DNA of 64,000 nt, from positions 49,027 through 113,026 of the forward strand of contig NZ_KE557279.1 in the NCBI RefSeq assembly GCF_000442255.1, in the 5' to 3' direction. Made by a program: the position numbers and the translations under genes. The notes beneath the pieces are model-generated. The model was not told where the DNA came from. It made no database searches and saw nothing but the letters and a program-made list of their open reading frames with translations. Shown piece by piece: positions 32,232-41,865 of the stretch. The stretch's first letter is position 1. Every line of letters begins with the position of its first letter. This stretch comes from Salipiger mucosus DSM 16094. GTDB taxonomy: Bacteria > Pseudomonadota > Alphaproteobacteria > Rhodobacterales > Rhodobacteraceae.

Positions 32232-32834
32232 GTGCTGACGTTTGCCGTGGCGGTGATCCTTCTGATCATCACGCCCGGTCCGGGCGTGCTGTCCATCGCG
32301 GGCGTGGGCGCAGCCTATGGCTGGCGCGACGGGCTGCGCTATGGCGCGGGTCTTTTCGTCGGGTCGAACCTGGTCGTGGCCGCGGTCATCACCGGGCTGG
32401 CCGCGGTGGTCCTGTCGGCCCCCACCGTCCGCGTGGTCCTCATGGTCGCCTCGGTCGCCTACCTTCTCTACCTCGCATCCCGCGTCGCCTTCGCCGGAAG
32501 CCGGATCGCCTTCATCGAGGCCAAGTCCGCACCTGGCATCCGGGCCGGCATCCTCTTGCAGGCGATCAATCCCAAGGCCTACGCAGTGAACACCTCGCTG
32601 TTCACGGGCTTCGGCTTCGCTCCGGGCGATCTCGTCTTCGAGACGGTCACCAAGGTCATCATCCTCAACGTCATCTGGCTGCCGATCCACCTGGGCTGGC
32701 TCTGGGCCGGGGTGACGCTGCACCGCCTCAACCTCAGCTATCGCACCCAGCGCATGATCAACTACGGCATGGCCGCGGCCATGGTCGCGGTGGTGGTGCT
32801 CGCGCTGCTGTCGACGGCGATGGAGGCGCAATGA
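32232..32834 (+). CDS. LysE-family exporter
   Basis: About 200 residues with five to six hydrophobic helices. The LysE marks are LIITPGPGVLSIAGVGAAYG near the N terminus and LLQAINPKAYAVNTS in the middle. The GTG at 32232 has GGAAAGGATG ahead; the upstream open frame crosses the operator. It overlaps the next gene by four bases and heads a seven-gene operon. LysE proteins export amino acids or related small acids. Confidence 0.85.
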   Translation: MLTFAVAVILLIITPGPGVLSIAGVGAAYGWRDGLRYGAGLFVGSNLVVAAVITGLAAVVLSAPTVRVVLMVASVAYLLYLASRVAFAGSRIAFIEAKSAPGIRAGILLQAINPKAYAVNTSLFTGFGFAPGDLVFETVTKVIILNVIWLPIHLGWLWAGVTLHRLNLSYRTQRMINYGMAAAMVAVVVLALLSTAMEAQ

Positions 32835-34036
32835 GGATCACCGGGATCGAGACCCTTCGAATTGCCGAGCGCGCCAACCTGCTGTGGCTTCTGGTGCACA
32901 CCGACGAGGGCGTGACCGGGCTGGGCGAGACCTTCTACGGCGCCCGCGCGGTCGAGGCCCATGTCCACGAAACCCTTGCGCCCCTGATGATCGGGCAGGA
33001 CCCGTCGCGGATCGAACATCTCGCGCAGCGGGCCGAAGGCTATCTCGGCTGGCGTTCGACCGGTGCCGAAACGCGGGGCAATTCCGCCTTCGACATCGCG
33101 CTGCACGACCTTCGGGGCGAAGGCCATGGGCCGAGCCCGTCCGCGCAGCTTCTGGGCGGGTTCACCCGCGACAGCATCCGCACCTACAACACCTGCGCCG
33201 GCCTCGACTACATGAAGGAGGACGCGGGCCAGCAGACCGGCAACTACGGGCTTGGCTCGGGCGGCCCCTTCGACGATCTCAACGGCTTCCTGCACCACGC
33301 CGACGAGCTGGCCGAGAGCCTGCTCGACGAGGGCATCACGGCGATGAAGATCTGGCCCTTCGACATGGCAGCCGAGGCCAACGAGGGCCAGCACATCAGC
33401 GCGGCCGAGCTGAAGACCGCGCTCGAACCCTTCGAGAAGATCCGCCGCGCGGTGGGCGACCGCATCGATATCATGGTCGAGTTCCACTCGATGTGGCAAC
33501 TCACCCCGGCCAAGCGCATCGCTCGGGCGCTCGCGCCCTACGGCACCTACTGGCATGAGGACCCGATCCGCATGGACAGCCTCGAGCTGCTGCGCGACTA
33601 CGCCTCCGCCTCACCCGCGCCGGTCTGCGCCTCGGAGACGCTGGGCGGCCTCGGCGCCTTCCGCGACCTGATGGCGACCGGCGCCGCGGGCATCGTCATG
33701 CTGGACCTGTCCTGGTGCGGCGGCATCACCGCCGCGCGCAAGGCCGCGACGCTGGCGGAGGCGCACAAGCTGCCCATCGCCCCGCACGACTGCACCGGTC
33801 CGGTGGTGCTGGCCGCCTCGACGCACCTCAGCCTCGCCATGCCCAACGCGCTGGTGCAGGAAAGCGTGCGCGCCTACCTGCGCAGCTGGTACGGCGACAT
33901 CGTCACGCAACTGCCCACCGTTTCGGACGGCCGGATCACCGTGCCGCCCGGCCCCGGTCTCGGGATGGACCTGCATCCCGATCTCGACCGCCGCTTCACG
34001 ACACACCGCAAGATCACGAGGGAAGAAGACCTATGA
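32831..34036 (+). CDS. Enolase-superfamily (mandelate racemase type) acid-sugar dehydratase or cycloisomerase
   Basis: A 401-residue enzyme. The capping domain (LLVHTDEGVTGLGETF) leads to the barrel, with ETRGNSAFDIALHDL, a Lys in AMKIWPF, metal-site residues in IMVEFHSMW (Glu), HEDPIR (Glu) and CASETLGG (Glu), and a catalytic His in IAPHDCTGPVV. The KIWP spacing suggests an aldonate dehydratase or a cycloisomerase of the anhydro-galactonate type. It is followed by a DHDPS-family lyase and a KDG kinase, which fits formation of a 2-keto-3-deoxy acid. Substrate not assigned. Confidence 0.85.
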   Translation: MRITGIETLRIAERANLLWLLVHTDEGVTGLGETFYGARAVEAHVHETLAPLMIGQDPSRIEHLAQRAEGYLGWRSTGAETRGNSAFDIALHDLRGEGHGPSPSAQLLGGFTRDSIRTYNTCAGLDYMKEDAGQQTGNYGLGSGGPFDDLNGFLHHADELAESLLDEGITAMKIWPFDMAAEANEGQHISAAELKTALEPFEKIRRAVGDRIDIMVEFHSMWQLTPAKRIARALAPYGTYWHEDPIRMDSLELLRDYASASPAPVCASETLGGLGAFRDLMATGAAGIVMLDLSWCGGITAARKAATLAEAHKLPIAPHDCTGPVVLAASTHLSLAMPNALVQESVRAYLRSWYGDIVTQLPTVSDGRITVPPGPGLGMDLHPDLDRRFTTHRKITREEDL

Positions 34037-34941
34037 AATACACCGGCTGCTGGCCCGTCGTCCCGACGCCGTTCCACGATGATGGCACGCTCGACCTCGA
34101 GGGCATGAAGCGCGTGCTCGACTGCACCATCGACATGGGCGTCGACGGCATCTGCATCCTCGCCAACTTCTCCGAGCAGTTCCTGATCTCGGACGAGGAA
34201 CGCGCGACCCTGACGAAGCTCTGCGTCGAGCATGTCGCCGGCCGCGTGCCGGTGATCGTCACCATCTCGGCTTACGCGACGCCCATCGTCGTGGAACGCG
34301 CACAGTTCGCCAAGGACCTCGGCGCCGACATCGTCATGATGATGCCGCCCTACCATGGCGCCCTGATGAAGGGCACGGCCGAGCAGACCTTCGAGCAGTT
34401 CCGCCAGGTGGGCGAGGTCGGCATCCCGATCATGCTGCAGGACGCCCCGCTCTCGGGTGTCGACCTGCCGGTGCCGCTGCTGGTCAAGATGGCGCGCGAG
34501 ATCGAGATGCTGAAGCTCTTCAAGATCGAGTGCCCGCAGGCGGCCGCCAAGCTGCGCACGCTCATCGCCGACGGCGGCAACGCCATCGAGGCGCCCTTCG
34601 ACGGCGAGGAGGCGATCACCCTGCTGGCCGACCTCGACGCCGGCGCCACCGGCTGCATGACCTCGGCCATGATCCCCGACCAGATCCGGCCCATCGTGGT
34701 GGACTTTCTCGCCGGCGAGCGCAAGAAAGCCATCGACGGGTATGCCCGCGTGCTGCCCGCCATCAACCACGAAAACCGCCAGTGCGGCTTCCGCTCGGCC
34801 AAGCACGCGATGCAGGTCGGCGGCGTCATCAAGTCGGCCTTCTGCCGTCACCCGATCGCGCCGCTGCACCCCGACACCGCCTCGATGCTGATCGAGCTGA
34901 TCGAACCGCTGGACCCGCTGGTGCTCAACTGGGGCAAGTGA
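34033..34941 (+). CDS. DHDPS/NAL-family keto-acid lyase
   Basis: A 302-residue TIM-barrel Schiff-base enzyme. It has WPVVPTPFHDDGTLD at the start, the substrate-shuttling Tyr in MMMPPYHG and the Schiff-base Lys in LKLFKIECP. Family members in acid-sugar operons split or dehydrate 2-keto-3-deoxy acids, giving pyruvate plus an aldehyde or a semialdehyde. The ATG overlaps the previous stop (ATGA). A long open frame starting at 33715 is an extension through the preceding gene and was rejected. Confidence 0.9.
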   Translation: MKYTGCWPVVPTPFHDDGTLDLEGMKRVLDCTIDMGVDGICILANFSEQFLISDEERATLTKLCVEHVAGRVPVIVTISAYATPIVVERAQFAKDLGADIVMMMPPYHGALMKGTAEQTFEQFRQVGEVGIPIMLQDAPLSGVDLPVPLLVKMAREIEMLKLFKIECPQAAAKLRTLIADGGNAIEAPFDGEEAITLLADLDAGATGCMTSAMIPDQIRPIVVDFLAGERKKAIDGYARVLPAINHENRQCGFRSAKHAMQVGGVIKSAFCRHPIAPLHPDTASMLIELIEPLDPLVLNWGK

Positions 34942-36314
34942 TGGACGCATTGAAAGACCTGGCGGAGGCCCTCGGGCCCCGCTTCACCACCTCGGAAAGC
35001 GCGCGGGCCCAGAATGCCCGCAACGAGGCGCATTTCCCGGACGCCATGCCCGACGCCGTGGTCTGGCCCGAGACGACCGAGGACGTCGCGCTCACGGTCA
35101 GGACCTGCGCCGCGGCCGGCATCCCGATCACGCCGCTGGGCGTGGGATCGTCGCTCGAGGGCCAGCACCTCGCGGTGAAGGGCGGCGTCAGCCTCGACTT
35201 CTCGCGCATGAACAAGGTGCGCGCGGTCAACGCCGAGGACCTGAACGCGGTGGTGCAGCCCGGCGTGACGCGCACCCAGCTCAACGACGAGTTGCGCGCG
35301 ACGGGCCTCTTCTTTCCCATCGACCCCGGCGCCGACGCCTCGCTCGGCGGCATGGCCGCGACCCGCGCCTCGGGCACCATGGCGGTGCGCTACGGCACCA
35401 TGCGCGAGAACATCCTCGCGCTCGAGGCGGTCATGGCGGACGGCACGGTGATCCGCACCGGCACGCAGGCGCGCAAGTCCTCGTCGGGCTACGACCTCAC
35501 GCACCTGCTGATCGGCTCCGAGGGCACCCTCGGCATCATCACCGAGCTCACGGTCAAGCTGCAGGGCCAGCCCGAGGCCACCGCCGCCGCGACCTGCCGC
35601 TTCGACAGCGTCGAGGATGCGGTGAACTGCGTGATCCTGACCATCCAGTGCGGGCTGCCAATGGCCCGGATCGAGCTGGTGGACGAGATGATGGTGCACG
35701 GCTTCAACGAGATGGCCGAGGCCGGCCTGCCGGAAAAGCCGCACCTCTTCCTCGAGTTCCAGGGCACACCCACCGGCGTCACCGAGCAGGCCGCCATGTT
35801 CCGCGAGATCGCCGAGGATTTCGGCGTGCAGGACTGGAAGGAGGCCACCGCCACCGAGGACCGCACCGCGTTGTGGAAGCTACGCCACGGCGCTCATTAC
35901 GCCACCGCGGCGATCCGGCCCGGCCCGCAGTTCCGCACGCTGGCCACCGACGTCTGCGTGCCGATCTCCAAGCTGGCGGAGGCGGTCACCACGGCACAGG
36001 ACATGGCCCGCAAGATGGGCGTGATCTGCACCATCGTCGGCCACGTGGGCGACGGCAACTTCCACTGCGGCGTGCGCTTCGACCCGGATGACCCGAATGA
36101 GGTGCAGACGACGCAGGACTTCGCTGGAAAACTGGCCGAGTTGGCGCTAACGCTCGGCGGCACGGTGACCGGCGAACACGGTATCGGCCTGGGCAAGCAG
36201 AAGTACATGTCCGCCGAGCACGGTCCGGCGCTGGCCTACATGCGGGCGGTCAAGGCCGCCTTCGACCCGCAGGGCATTCTCAATCCGGGCAAGCTGCTGC
36301 CGCCCGGCAACTGA
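34941..36314 (+). CDS. GlcD/Dld-type FAD-linked 2-hydroxyacid dehydrogenase
   Basis: A 457-residue flavoenzyme of the FAD_binding_4 plus FAD-oxidase_C type. Flavin-site marks are ITPLGVGSSLEGQ, a DPGADASLGGMAATRASGT stretch and a YDLTHLLIGSEGTLGIITE stretch; the C-terminal domain has TIVGHVGDGNFH and GTVTGEHGIGLGK. It oxidises D-lactate or glycolate and passes electrons to the chain, which fits removal of the acid left after pyruvate is cut off. The start overlaps the previous stop (TGATG). Confidence 0.93.
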   Translation: MDALKDLAEALGPRFTTSESARAQNARNEAHFPDAMPDAVVWPETTEDVALTVRTCAAAGIPITPLGVGSSLEGQHLAVKGGVSLDFSRMNKVRAVNAEDLNAVVQPGVTRTQLNDELRATGLFFPIDPGADASLGGMAATRASGTMAVRYGTMRENILALEAVMADGTVIRTGTQARKSSSGYDLTHLLIGSEGTLGIITELTVKLQGQPEATAAATCRFDSVEDAVNCVILTIQCGLPMARIELVDEMMVHGFNEMAEAGLPEKPHLFLEFQGTPTGVTEQAAMFREIAEDFGVQDWKEATATEDRTALWKLRHGAHYATAAIRPGPQFRTLATDVCVPISKLAEAVTTAQDMARKMGVICTIVGHVGDGNFHCGVRFDPDDPNEVQTTQDFAGKLAELALTLGGTVTGEHGIGLGKQKYMSAEHGPALAYMRAVKAAFDPQGILNPGKLLPPGN

Positions 36315-36332
36315 CATCAACAGGAGGCGCAG

Positions 36333-37484
36333 ATGCTCCCCCGCTCCAATCCCCATCCCGACGGCATCTTCGTCGGTCGCGTCTGGCGTCCCGGTCTGGG
36401 GCCCGCGCTGGTCACGCTGCGCGGCGAGACGCTGCTCGACATCACCGACCCGGCGCATCCCACCATGCGCGACCTGCTGGAACTCGACGATCCGGCCTCC
36501 ACGGTGCGCAGCGCGACCGGCGAGGAGATCGGCACGCTCGCGGACCTCGTGGCAGGCTCGACCGAGGGCGCGCCCGAAGACAGCCTCCGCCTGCTGCCAC
36601 CCTGCGACCTGCAGGCGGTCAAGGCCAGCGGCGTGACTTTCGCCGCCTCGATGGTCGAACGCGTGATCGAGGAACAGGCCGCCGGCGACCCCGACGCCGC
36701 CGAGGCGATCCGCGCGCGCGTCAAGTCGGTCATCGGCGACTCGCTTTCCGGCATCGAGCCCGGCTCGGACAAGGCCATGGAGGTCAAGCGCGTGCTGCAG
36801 GCCGAGGGCATGTGGTCGCAATACCTCGAGGTGGGCATCGGCCCCGACGCCGAGGTCTTCACCAAGTCGCAGCCCATGGCTTCGGTCGGCTGGGGCGCTT
36901 CGGTGGGCCTGCACCCCGTCTCGAAGTGGAACAACCCCGAGCCCGAGATCGTGCTCGCGGTCAACTCCAGGGGCAAGATCCTTGGGGCCACGCTCGGCAA
37001 CGACGTGAACCTGCGCGACGTCGAGGGCCGCTCGGCCCTGCTGCTGGGCAAGGCCAAGGACAACAACGCCTCCTGCTCCATCGGCCCCTTCCTGCGGCTC
37101 TTCGACGAGGCCTACGCGCTCGACGACGTGCGGCAGGCCGAGCTCACGATGACCGTCACCGGCGAGGACGGCTTCACGCTGAACGGCTCCTCCTCGATGA
37201 GCCAGATCAGCCGCGACCCCGCGGACCTCGTGACCCAGTCCATCGGGCGGCACCACCAGTATCCCGACGGGTTCATGCTGTTCCTCGGCACGCTCTTCGC
37301 GCCGACCGAGGACCGCAACGCGCCGGGCCAGGGCTTCACCCACCACATGGGCGACGTCGTGAGCATCGCAGAGCCCGCCCTGGGCGAGCTGGTGAACACC
37401 GTCCGGCTGTCGACCGAGGCGCCCGAATGGACCTTCGGCACGGCTGCGCTGATGCGCAACCTCGCCGGGAGGGGCCTGCTGTGA
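36333..37484 (+). CDS. FAH-family protein (long sugar-acid type)
   Basis: A 383-residue protein whose C-terminal half has the FAH fold (KSQPMASVGWGASVGLHPVS, PEIVLAVNSRGKILGATLGN, DVNLRDVEGRSALLLG), with Glu and Asp residues for a divalent metal. The long N-terminal half is typical of a branch found in aldonate operons, which includes 2-keto-3-deoxy-pentonate dehydratases. AGGAGG precedes the ATG. It is not closely similar to the FAH hydrolase at 10924, so the two probably serve different intermediates. Confidence 0.8.
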   Translation: MLPRSNPHPDGIFVGRVWRPGLGPALVTLRGETLLDITDPAHPTMRDLLELDDPASTVRSATGEEIGTLADLVAGSTEGAPEDSLRLLPPCDLQAVKASGVTFAASMVERVIEEQAAGDPDAAEAIRARVKSVIGDSLSGIEPGSDKAMEVKRVLQAEGMWSQYLEVGIGPDAEVFTKSQPMASVGWGASVGLHPVSKWNNPEPEIVLAVNSRGKILGATLGNDVNLRDVEGRSALLLGKAKDNNASCSIGPFLRLFDEAYALDDVRQAELTMTVTGEDGFTLNGSSSMSQISRDPADLVTQSIGRHHQYPDGFMLFLGTLFAPTEDRNAPGQGFTHHMGDVVSIAEPALGELVNTVRLSTEAPEWTFGTAALMRNLAGRGLL

Positions 37485-38404
37485 CGACCTTCCTCGCGCT
37501 CGGCGAATGCATGGTGGAGCTTTCGGAGGCCGGCGACGGCCTCTACCGCCGTGGCTTCGCCGGCGACACCTTCAACACCGCGTGGTACGCCCGCCGCCTG
37601 CTGCCGGAGACCTGGACGGTCAGCTACGGCAGCTGCGCGGGCGAGGATGCCGTCAGCGACGAGATGCTGGCCTTCATGGAGCGTGAGGGCATCGACACCT
37701 CGACCATGCGCCGCCTGCCGGACCGCACCGTGGGCCTCTACATGATCTCGCTGAAGGAGGGCGAACGCAGCTTCTCCTACTGGCGCAGCCAATCGGCGGC
37801 GCGGATGCTGGCCGAGGACCTGACCTGGCTCGACGGCATTCTCAAGGGCCGCGAGATGATCCATTTCTCGGCGATCACGCTGGCGATCCTGCCGCAGAAA
37901 TCGCGGGAATACTTCTGCGGCGCCCTCGCCCGCGCCCGGGCGCGAGGCGCCATCGTGGCCTTCGACACCAACCTGCGTCCGCGCCTCTGGGACAGCCCGC
38001 AGGCCATGCGCGACGGGCTCGAAATGGGCGCGCGCACCTCGGACATCGTGCTGCCCAGCTTCGACGAGGAGACCGATCTCTTCGGCGATGCGAAGCCCGA
38101 GGACACGGTCGAGCGCTACCGCGCGCTCGGCGCCGATCTCGTCGCGGTCAAGCAGGGCGGCGGCGACCTCGTGCTCTGGCAACGCGAAACCGGCCACGGG
38201 CGCGTGCCGCCCGAACACGTGCCCCAGGTGGTCGACACCACCGCCGCAGGCGACAGCTTCGGCGCGGGCCTGCTCGCGGGCCTCGCGCGCGGCGAAGCCC
38301 CGATAGACGCGGCACGAGGCGCCATGCGGCTGGCCGCAAGGGTCATCCAATCGCGCGGCGCGCTGGTGCCGGAGATTTTCAAGGACCACGGAGGAGCGTC
38401 ATGA
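37481..38404 (+). CDS. kdgK: PfkB-family 2-keto-3-deoxygluconate kinase
   Basis: A 307-residue sugar kinase. It starts FLALGECMVELSEAG, keeps the FAGDTFNTAWYARRL substrate loop and AFDTNLRPRLWDS, and ends with the catalytic VVDTTAAGDSFGAGLLAGL. These match KdgK, which makes KDPG for the Entner-Doudoroff route. The GTG start overlaps the FAH stop (GTGA). No KDPG aldolase lies in the window, so that step must be encoded elsewhere. Confidence 0.88.
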   Translation: MTTFLALGECMVELSEAGDGLYRRGFAGDTFNTAWYARRLLPETWTVSYGSCAGEDAVSDEMLAFMEREGIDTSTMRRLPDRTVGLYMISLKEGERSFSYWRSQSAARMLAEDLTWLDGILKGREMIHFSAITLAILPQKSREYFCGALARARARGAIVAFDTNLRPRLWDSPQAMRDGLEMGARTSDIVLPSFDEETDLFGDAKPEDTVERYRALGADLVAVKQGGGDLVLWQRETGHGRVPPEHVPQVVDTTAAGDSFGAGLLAGLARGEAPIDAARGAMRLAARVIQSRGALVPEIFKDHGGAS

Positions 38405-39357
38405 ACATTCTCATCATCGGCGGCGGCGGTGTCGTCGGACAGAAACTGGCGAAGAAGCTGCTGGAGCGCGGCCAGCTCGACGGCAAACCGATCGACAAGC
38501 TGACACTGGCCGACATCTCGGACCCCGCCCCGGTCGAGGGCGCCGAGACGACGACCTGCGACATCTCGGATGCCGCCTCGGTCGCCAAGGCCATCACGCC
38601 GGAAACCGACGTGATCTACCTGCTCGCGGCCATCGTCTCGGCCCACGCGGAAGAGGACTTCGACGCCGGCTACCGCATCAACCTCATGGGCACATGGAAC
38701 GTGCTCGAGCGTGCGCGCGAGCTCGGGACCTGCCCCAAGCTGGTCTTCACCTCCTCGATCGCCGTCTTCGGCGGCGAGGCGCCGGACCCGCTGGGCGACT
38801 GGTCGGTGCTGAACCCGCAGGGTTCCTACGGCACGCAAAAGGCCATGGGCGAGCTGCTGATCAACGACTTCTCGCGGAAGGGCTTCGTCGACGGCCGCGG
38901 CTTCCGCCTGCCCACGATCACCGTGCGTCCGGGCAAGCCCAACCGCGCGGCCTCGAGCTTCATGTCCTCGATCATCCGCGAGCCGCTGAATGGCCAGGAG
39001 GCGATCTGCCCCGTGGGCGAGGACTTCCTGCACTACTACCTGAGCCCGCGGAAGTGCGTCGAGAACCTCATCAAGGGCGCCGAGATCCCGGCCGAGGACC
39101 TCGGCCAGAACCGGTGCATGCTGATGCCGGGCCGCACCTGGGCGATCAAGGACCTCGTCGCGGCGCTGGAAAACGTCGCCGGCCCCGAGCCGGTGAAGCT
39201 CATCAAATGGGAGTCCCAGCCCGACATCGAGGCCATCGTGAAGGGCTGGCGCTGGGACATGCACGCCGACAAGGCGCTGAAGCTGGGGCTCGAGGCCGAT
39301 GCCAGCTTCGAGGACAACGTCCGCGCCTACCTCGAGGACGACAAGCCCGCCGCGTGA
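38401..39357 (+). CDS. denD: D-erythronate dehydrogenase (extended SDR)
   Basis: A 318-residue NAD-dependent epimerase/dehydratase-fold enzyme with IIGGGGVVGQKLAKKLL, YLLAAIVSAHAEEDF, TSSIAVFGG and YGTQK (catalytic Tyr-Lys). The pattern and neighbourhood match DenD, which oxidises D-erythronate to 2-oxo-tetronate. The product would be used by OtnI, OtnK and OtnC encoded on the facing strand. It overlaps kdgK by four bases and is the last gene of this operon. The name depends strongly on the neighbouring otn genes. Confidence 0.82.
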   Translation: MNILIIGGGGVVGQKLAKKLLERGQLDGKPIDKLTLADISDPAPVEGAETTTCDISDAASVAKAITPETDVIYLLAAIVSAHAEEDFDAGYRINLMGTWNVLERARELGTCPKLVFTSSIAVFGGEAPDPLGDWSVLNPQGSYGTQKAMGELLINDFSRKGFVDGRGFRLPTITVRPGKPNRAASSFMSSIIREPLNGQEAICPVGEDFLHYYLSPRKCVENLIKGAEIPAEDLGQNRCMLMPGRTWAIKDLVAALENVAGPEPVKLIKWESQPDIEAIVKGWRWDMHADKALKLGLEADASFEDNVRAYLEDDKPAA

Positions 39358-39378
39358 CCGGAGGGGCAGCCCCGCCCC

Positions 39379-39402
39379 TTCTTCTTGTTCCAAATACGCA
39401 AA
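39379..39402 (+). repeat. Dispersed intergenic repeat, copy at denD
   Basis: CTTCTTCTTGTTCCAAATA followed by CGCAA. A near copy lies at 52042-52066 and two inverted relatives at 56375-56442, always in spacers near gene ends. Confidence 0.6.
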
Positions 39403-39406
39403 CAAC

Positions 39407-39440
39407 GGCGCCGCCCCGGCTTTTCGCCCGGGGCGGCGCC
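39407..39440. terminator. Bidirectional terminator between denD and the hydroxyacid dehydrogenase gene
   Basis: Perfect 13-bp arms (GGCGCCGCCCCGG and its complement) with an 8-base loop holding TTTT. A second palindrome, AAGTCTTCGAAGACTT, follows near 39444. Both lie between convergent genes. Confidence 0.8.
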
Positions 39441-39489
39441 CAAAAGTCTTCGAAGACTTCTGCAAATTCCTCGAAACGGAATTCACGCC

Positions 39490-40425
39490 TCAGTTCACCG
39501 GCGTGACCAGCTCCTTGCCCTCGAGGAACGCTGAGATGTTGGCGCGCTGCAGCTTGCCCATCTCGGTGCGCGTCTCGCGCGTGGCCGAGGCCTGGTGCGG
39601 CTGCAGCACCGCGTTGTCGAGCTTCAGGAACCGCGGATCGGGGTTCGGCTCGTTCAGGAAGACATCCAGCGCCGCGCCCTCGATGCCCCCCGTCTCGAGC
39701 AGGTCCAGCATCGCGCCCTCGTCGATGGTGGTCCCGCGCGAGATGTTGACGATCACGCCCTTGGGTCCGAGCGCCTCGAGCACCTCGCGGCTCACGTAGC
39801 CCTCGGTTGCCGGCCCGCCGACCAGCGCGACCACGAGGTAGTCCACCGATTTCGCCAACGAGACCGGGTCGGCGTGGTACGTCCAGCCGGGCGTCTCCTT
39901 CTCCGAGCGCGCGTGGTAGTGCATCTCCATCTTGAAGCCGGCCAGCCGGTCGGCGATCTCGCGGCCGATGCGGCCCATGCCGAGGATGCCCGCGCGCTGT
40001 CCGCTCATCTTGCGCTGCAGCGGGTGCGCCCCCTCGCGGCCCCAGGCGCCCGAGCGCAGGCGTTCTTCTGCCCCGCGCATGTCCCGGCAGTAGTCCAGCA
40101 ACAGCGCAACCGCGAGGTCCGCCACGTCGTCGTTCAGCACGTCCGGCGTGTTCGTCACCTTGATCCCGCGCGCCGAGGCGGCATTGACGTCGATGGCGTC
40201 GTAACCGACGCCAAAGTTCGCGATGAGACCCAGGTTCGGGAAGGCGTCCATGGCTTCGCCGCCGAACGGTGTATGGCCGAAATAGGCCACCGCCTTGACC
40301 TGCGCGCGCTGATCCTCGGGCAGCGCCAGCGCCGCCTCCAGCGTGTCCGCGCCGGGCCAGCCCAGCTCGGCCACGGCCTCGCGGCTCATCTGCTCGATCC
40401 CGTTGATCGTCAGAACCTCACTCAT
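39490..40425 (-). CDS. D-2-hydroxyacid dehydrogenase (glyoxylate/hydroxypyruvate reductase type)
   Basis: A 311-residue NAD(P) enzyme with AGILGMGRIGREIADRL, VNISRGTTIDE (catalytic Arg), DVFLNEPNPD (Glu) and AVLQPHQASAT (His). The SRG and HARS loop suggests NADPH. It is the last gene of the tetronate operon, 15 bases after otnI, and may recycle hydroxypyruvate, glyoxylate or a 2-keto-tetronate. Confidence 0.9.
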   Translation of the reverse strand: MSEVLTINGIEQMSREAVAELGWPGADTLEAALALPEDQRAQVKAVAYFGHTPFGGEAMDAFPNLGLIANFGVGYDAIDVNAASARGIKVTNTPDVLNDDVADLAVALLLDYCRDMRGAEERLRSGAWGREGAHPLQRKMSGQRAGILGMGRIGREIADRLAGFKMEMHYHARSEKETPGWTYHADPVSLAKSVDYLVVALVGGPATEGYVSREVLEALGPKGVIVNISRGTTIDEGAMLDLLETGGIEGAALDVFLNEPNPDPRFLKLDNAVLQPHQASATRETRTEMGKLQRANISAFLEGKELVTPVN

Positions 40426-40440
40426 TCTCGTCTCCTTCCG

Positions 40441-41221
40441 TCAGGCCAGCGCCGCACGCAGGGGAGCGAGCCAGCCCAGCCCGTCCTCCGTACGGCCTGA
40501 CCGTGGCTTGTATTCCGCACCGACCGGCGCGCTCCATCCCGCTTCGGCGAAACTCGCCAGCAGGCGCTCGAAACAGATCTCGCCGCCATCGGGTTCGCCC
40601 CGGTCCGGCACCGCCGCGATCTGGACGTGGCCGACCATCGGCAGGTGCGTCTTGAACCGCTCGGTCAGGTCACCCTGCATGATCTGCGTGTGATAGCAGT
40701 CGAACATGATCTTCAGGTTGTCGCGGCCCAGCGCCTCGACGATCTCGGCGGCATGTTCGACATGGGCCAAGTGGTAGCCCGCAACGTCGCGCCGGTTGAT
40801 CGGCTCGATGAGCACCGACATGCCCTTCGCGCCCGCGAGATCGCAGGCATGACGCAGCGTCTCGCGATAGGCGCGTTCCGCCGCGTCCCCGCCGTCTGTG
40901 CGGCCGGCCATGACATGCACGTTGGCCGCGCCGATCTCGGCGCCGTAGTCCACGGCCTGCGCCACCGCCGCGCGCGCCTCGTCGGCGCGGTCCGCCAGCG
41001 CCGCCAGCCCCGAAGTCCCCGGCCGAGGGATCGCCCGGCACGGTGTTCAGCCCCAGCATGGCAAAGCCCGTCTCTTCCAGGGCCGCGCGCACCTCGGCGG
41101 CAGGCACCTCGTAGGGGAAGTGGCATTCCACGGCGTCGAACCCGTCGCGCTTCGCCGCGCGGATGCGGTCCGGGATCGCGAGATCGGTGTAGAGAAAGCC
41201 GATATTGGCGGAAAATTCCAT
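40441..41221 (-). CDS. otnI: 2-oxo-tetronate isomerase OtnI (frameshifted)
   Basis: A hydroxypyruvate-isomerase-like TIM barrel of about 259 residues in two frames. The first part (MEFSANIGFLYTDLAIPDR, ECHFPYEVPAAEVRAAL, GLNTVPGDPSAGDFG) is joined to VAQAVDYGAEIGAANVHVMAG, LIEPINRRDVAGYHL and MFDCYHTQIMQGD by removing one G from a run of four at 41008-41011. Metal-binding Glu, Asp and His of the family are present. It should interconvert 2-oxo- and 3-oxo-tetronate. The start overlaps the otnC stop (TGATG). As written it is broken. Confidence 0.87.
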
Positions 41222-41865
41222 CAGTCCCACTCCACGTCGAATTTGTCGACCACGCGGCGCACCTGCCCATCGGTCAGCATCCGCGGGTTCGCGCCCTTCA
41301 GCAGGAGCGCCAGTTTCGAGGTCTCTTCCAGCTCTTCCATGGCGTAGACCGCCGCCTCGAGATCCTTCGAGGCCACGACCGGCCCGTGATTGGCCAGCAC
41401 CACCGCCGAGCGTTTGCCCGCCAGCCCGCGCACCGCGTCGCCCATGGCCGGATCGCCCGGCACGAAGAAGGGCAGCAGCCGCACCTTGCCCAGCCGCATG
41501 ACGGCATAGGCCGTGAGCGGCGGCAGCATGTTGTCAGGATCGATGTCCGGCATCATCGACCAGGCCACGGAGTGCGTCGAGTGCAGGTGCACCACGGCGC
41601 CGGCCGTGCTGCGCGTCTCGTAGAAGGCCGAGTGCAGCGGCATCTCCTTGGTCGGCTTGTCGCCCTCAATGTGGTTTCCGTCGGCGTCGAACTTCGACAG
41701 ACGGGCGGGGTCAAGAAAGCCGAAGCTCGCGCCGGTCGGCGTGACCAGCAGTCCGCCGTCCTCGGTGCGGGCCGAGATGTTGCCCGAGGCGCCGCCCGTC
41801 AGACCGCGCTGGTAGATCGAGGCCGCCTGCCGGCAGATCGCCTCTCGCAGTGCCGTATCGCTCAT
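41221..41865 (-). CDS. otnC: 3-oxo-tetronate 4-phosphate decarboxylase (class II aldolase family)
   Basis: A 214-residue protein of the class II aldolase/adducin fold. GLTGGASGNISAR binds phosphate, the VVHLHSTHS His pair and the later NHGPVV bind zinc, and a Glu lies in EMPLHSAF. In the tetronate pathway it turns 3-oxo-tetronate 4-phosphate into dihydroxyacetone phosphate and CO2. Overlaps otnK by ATGA. Confidence 0.9.
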   Translation of the reverse strand: MSDTALREAICRQAASIYQRGLTGGASGNISARTEDGGLLVTPTGASFGFLDPARLSKFDADGNHIEGDKPTKEMPLHSAFYETRSTAGAVVHLHSTHSVAWSMMPDIDPDNMLPPLTAYAVMRLGKVRLLPFFVPGDPAMGDAVRGLAGKRSAVVLANHGPVVASKDLEAAVYAMEELEETSKLALLLKGANPRMLTDGQVRRVVDKFDVEWD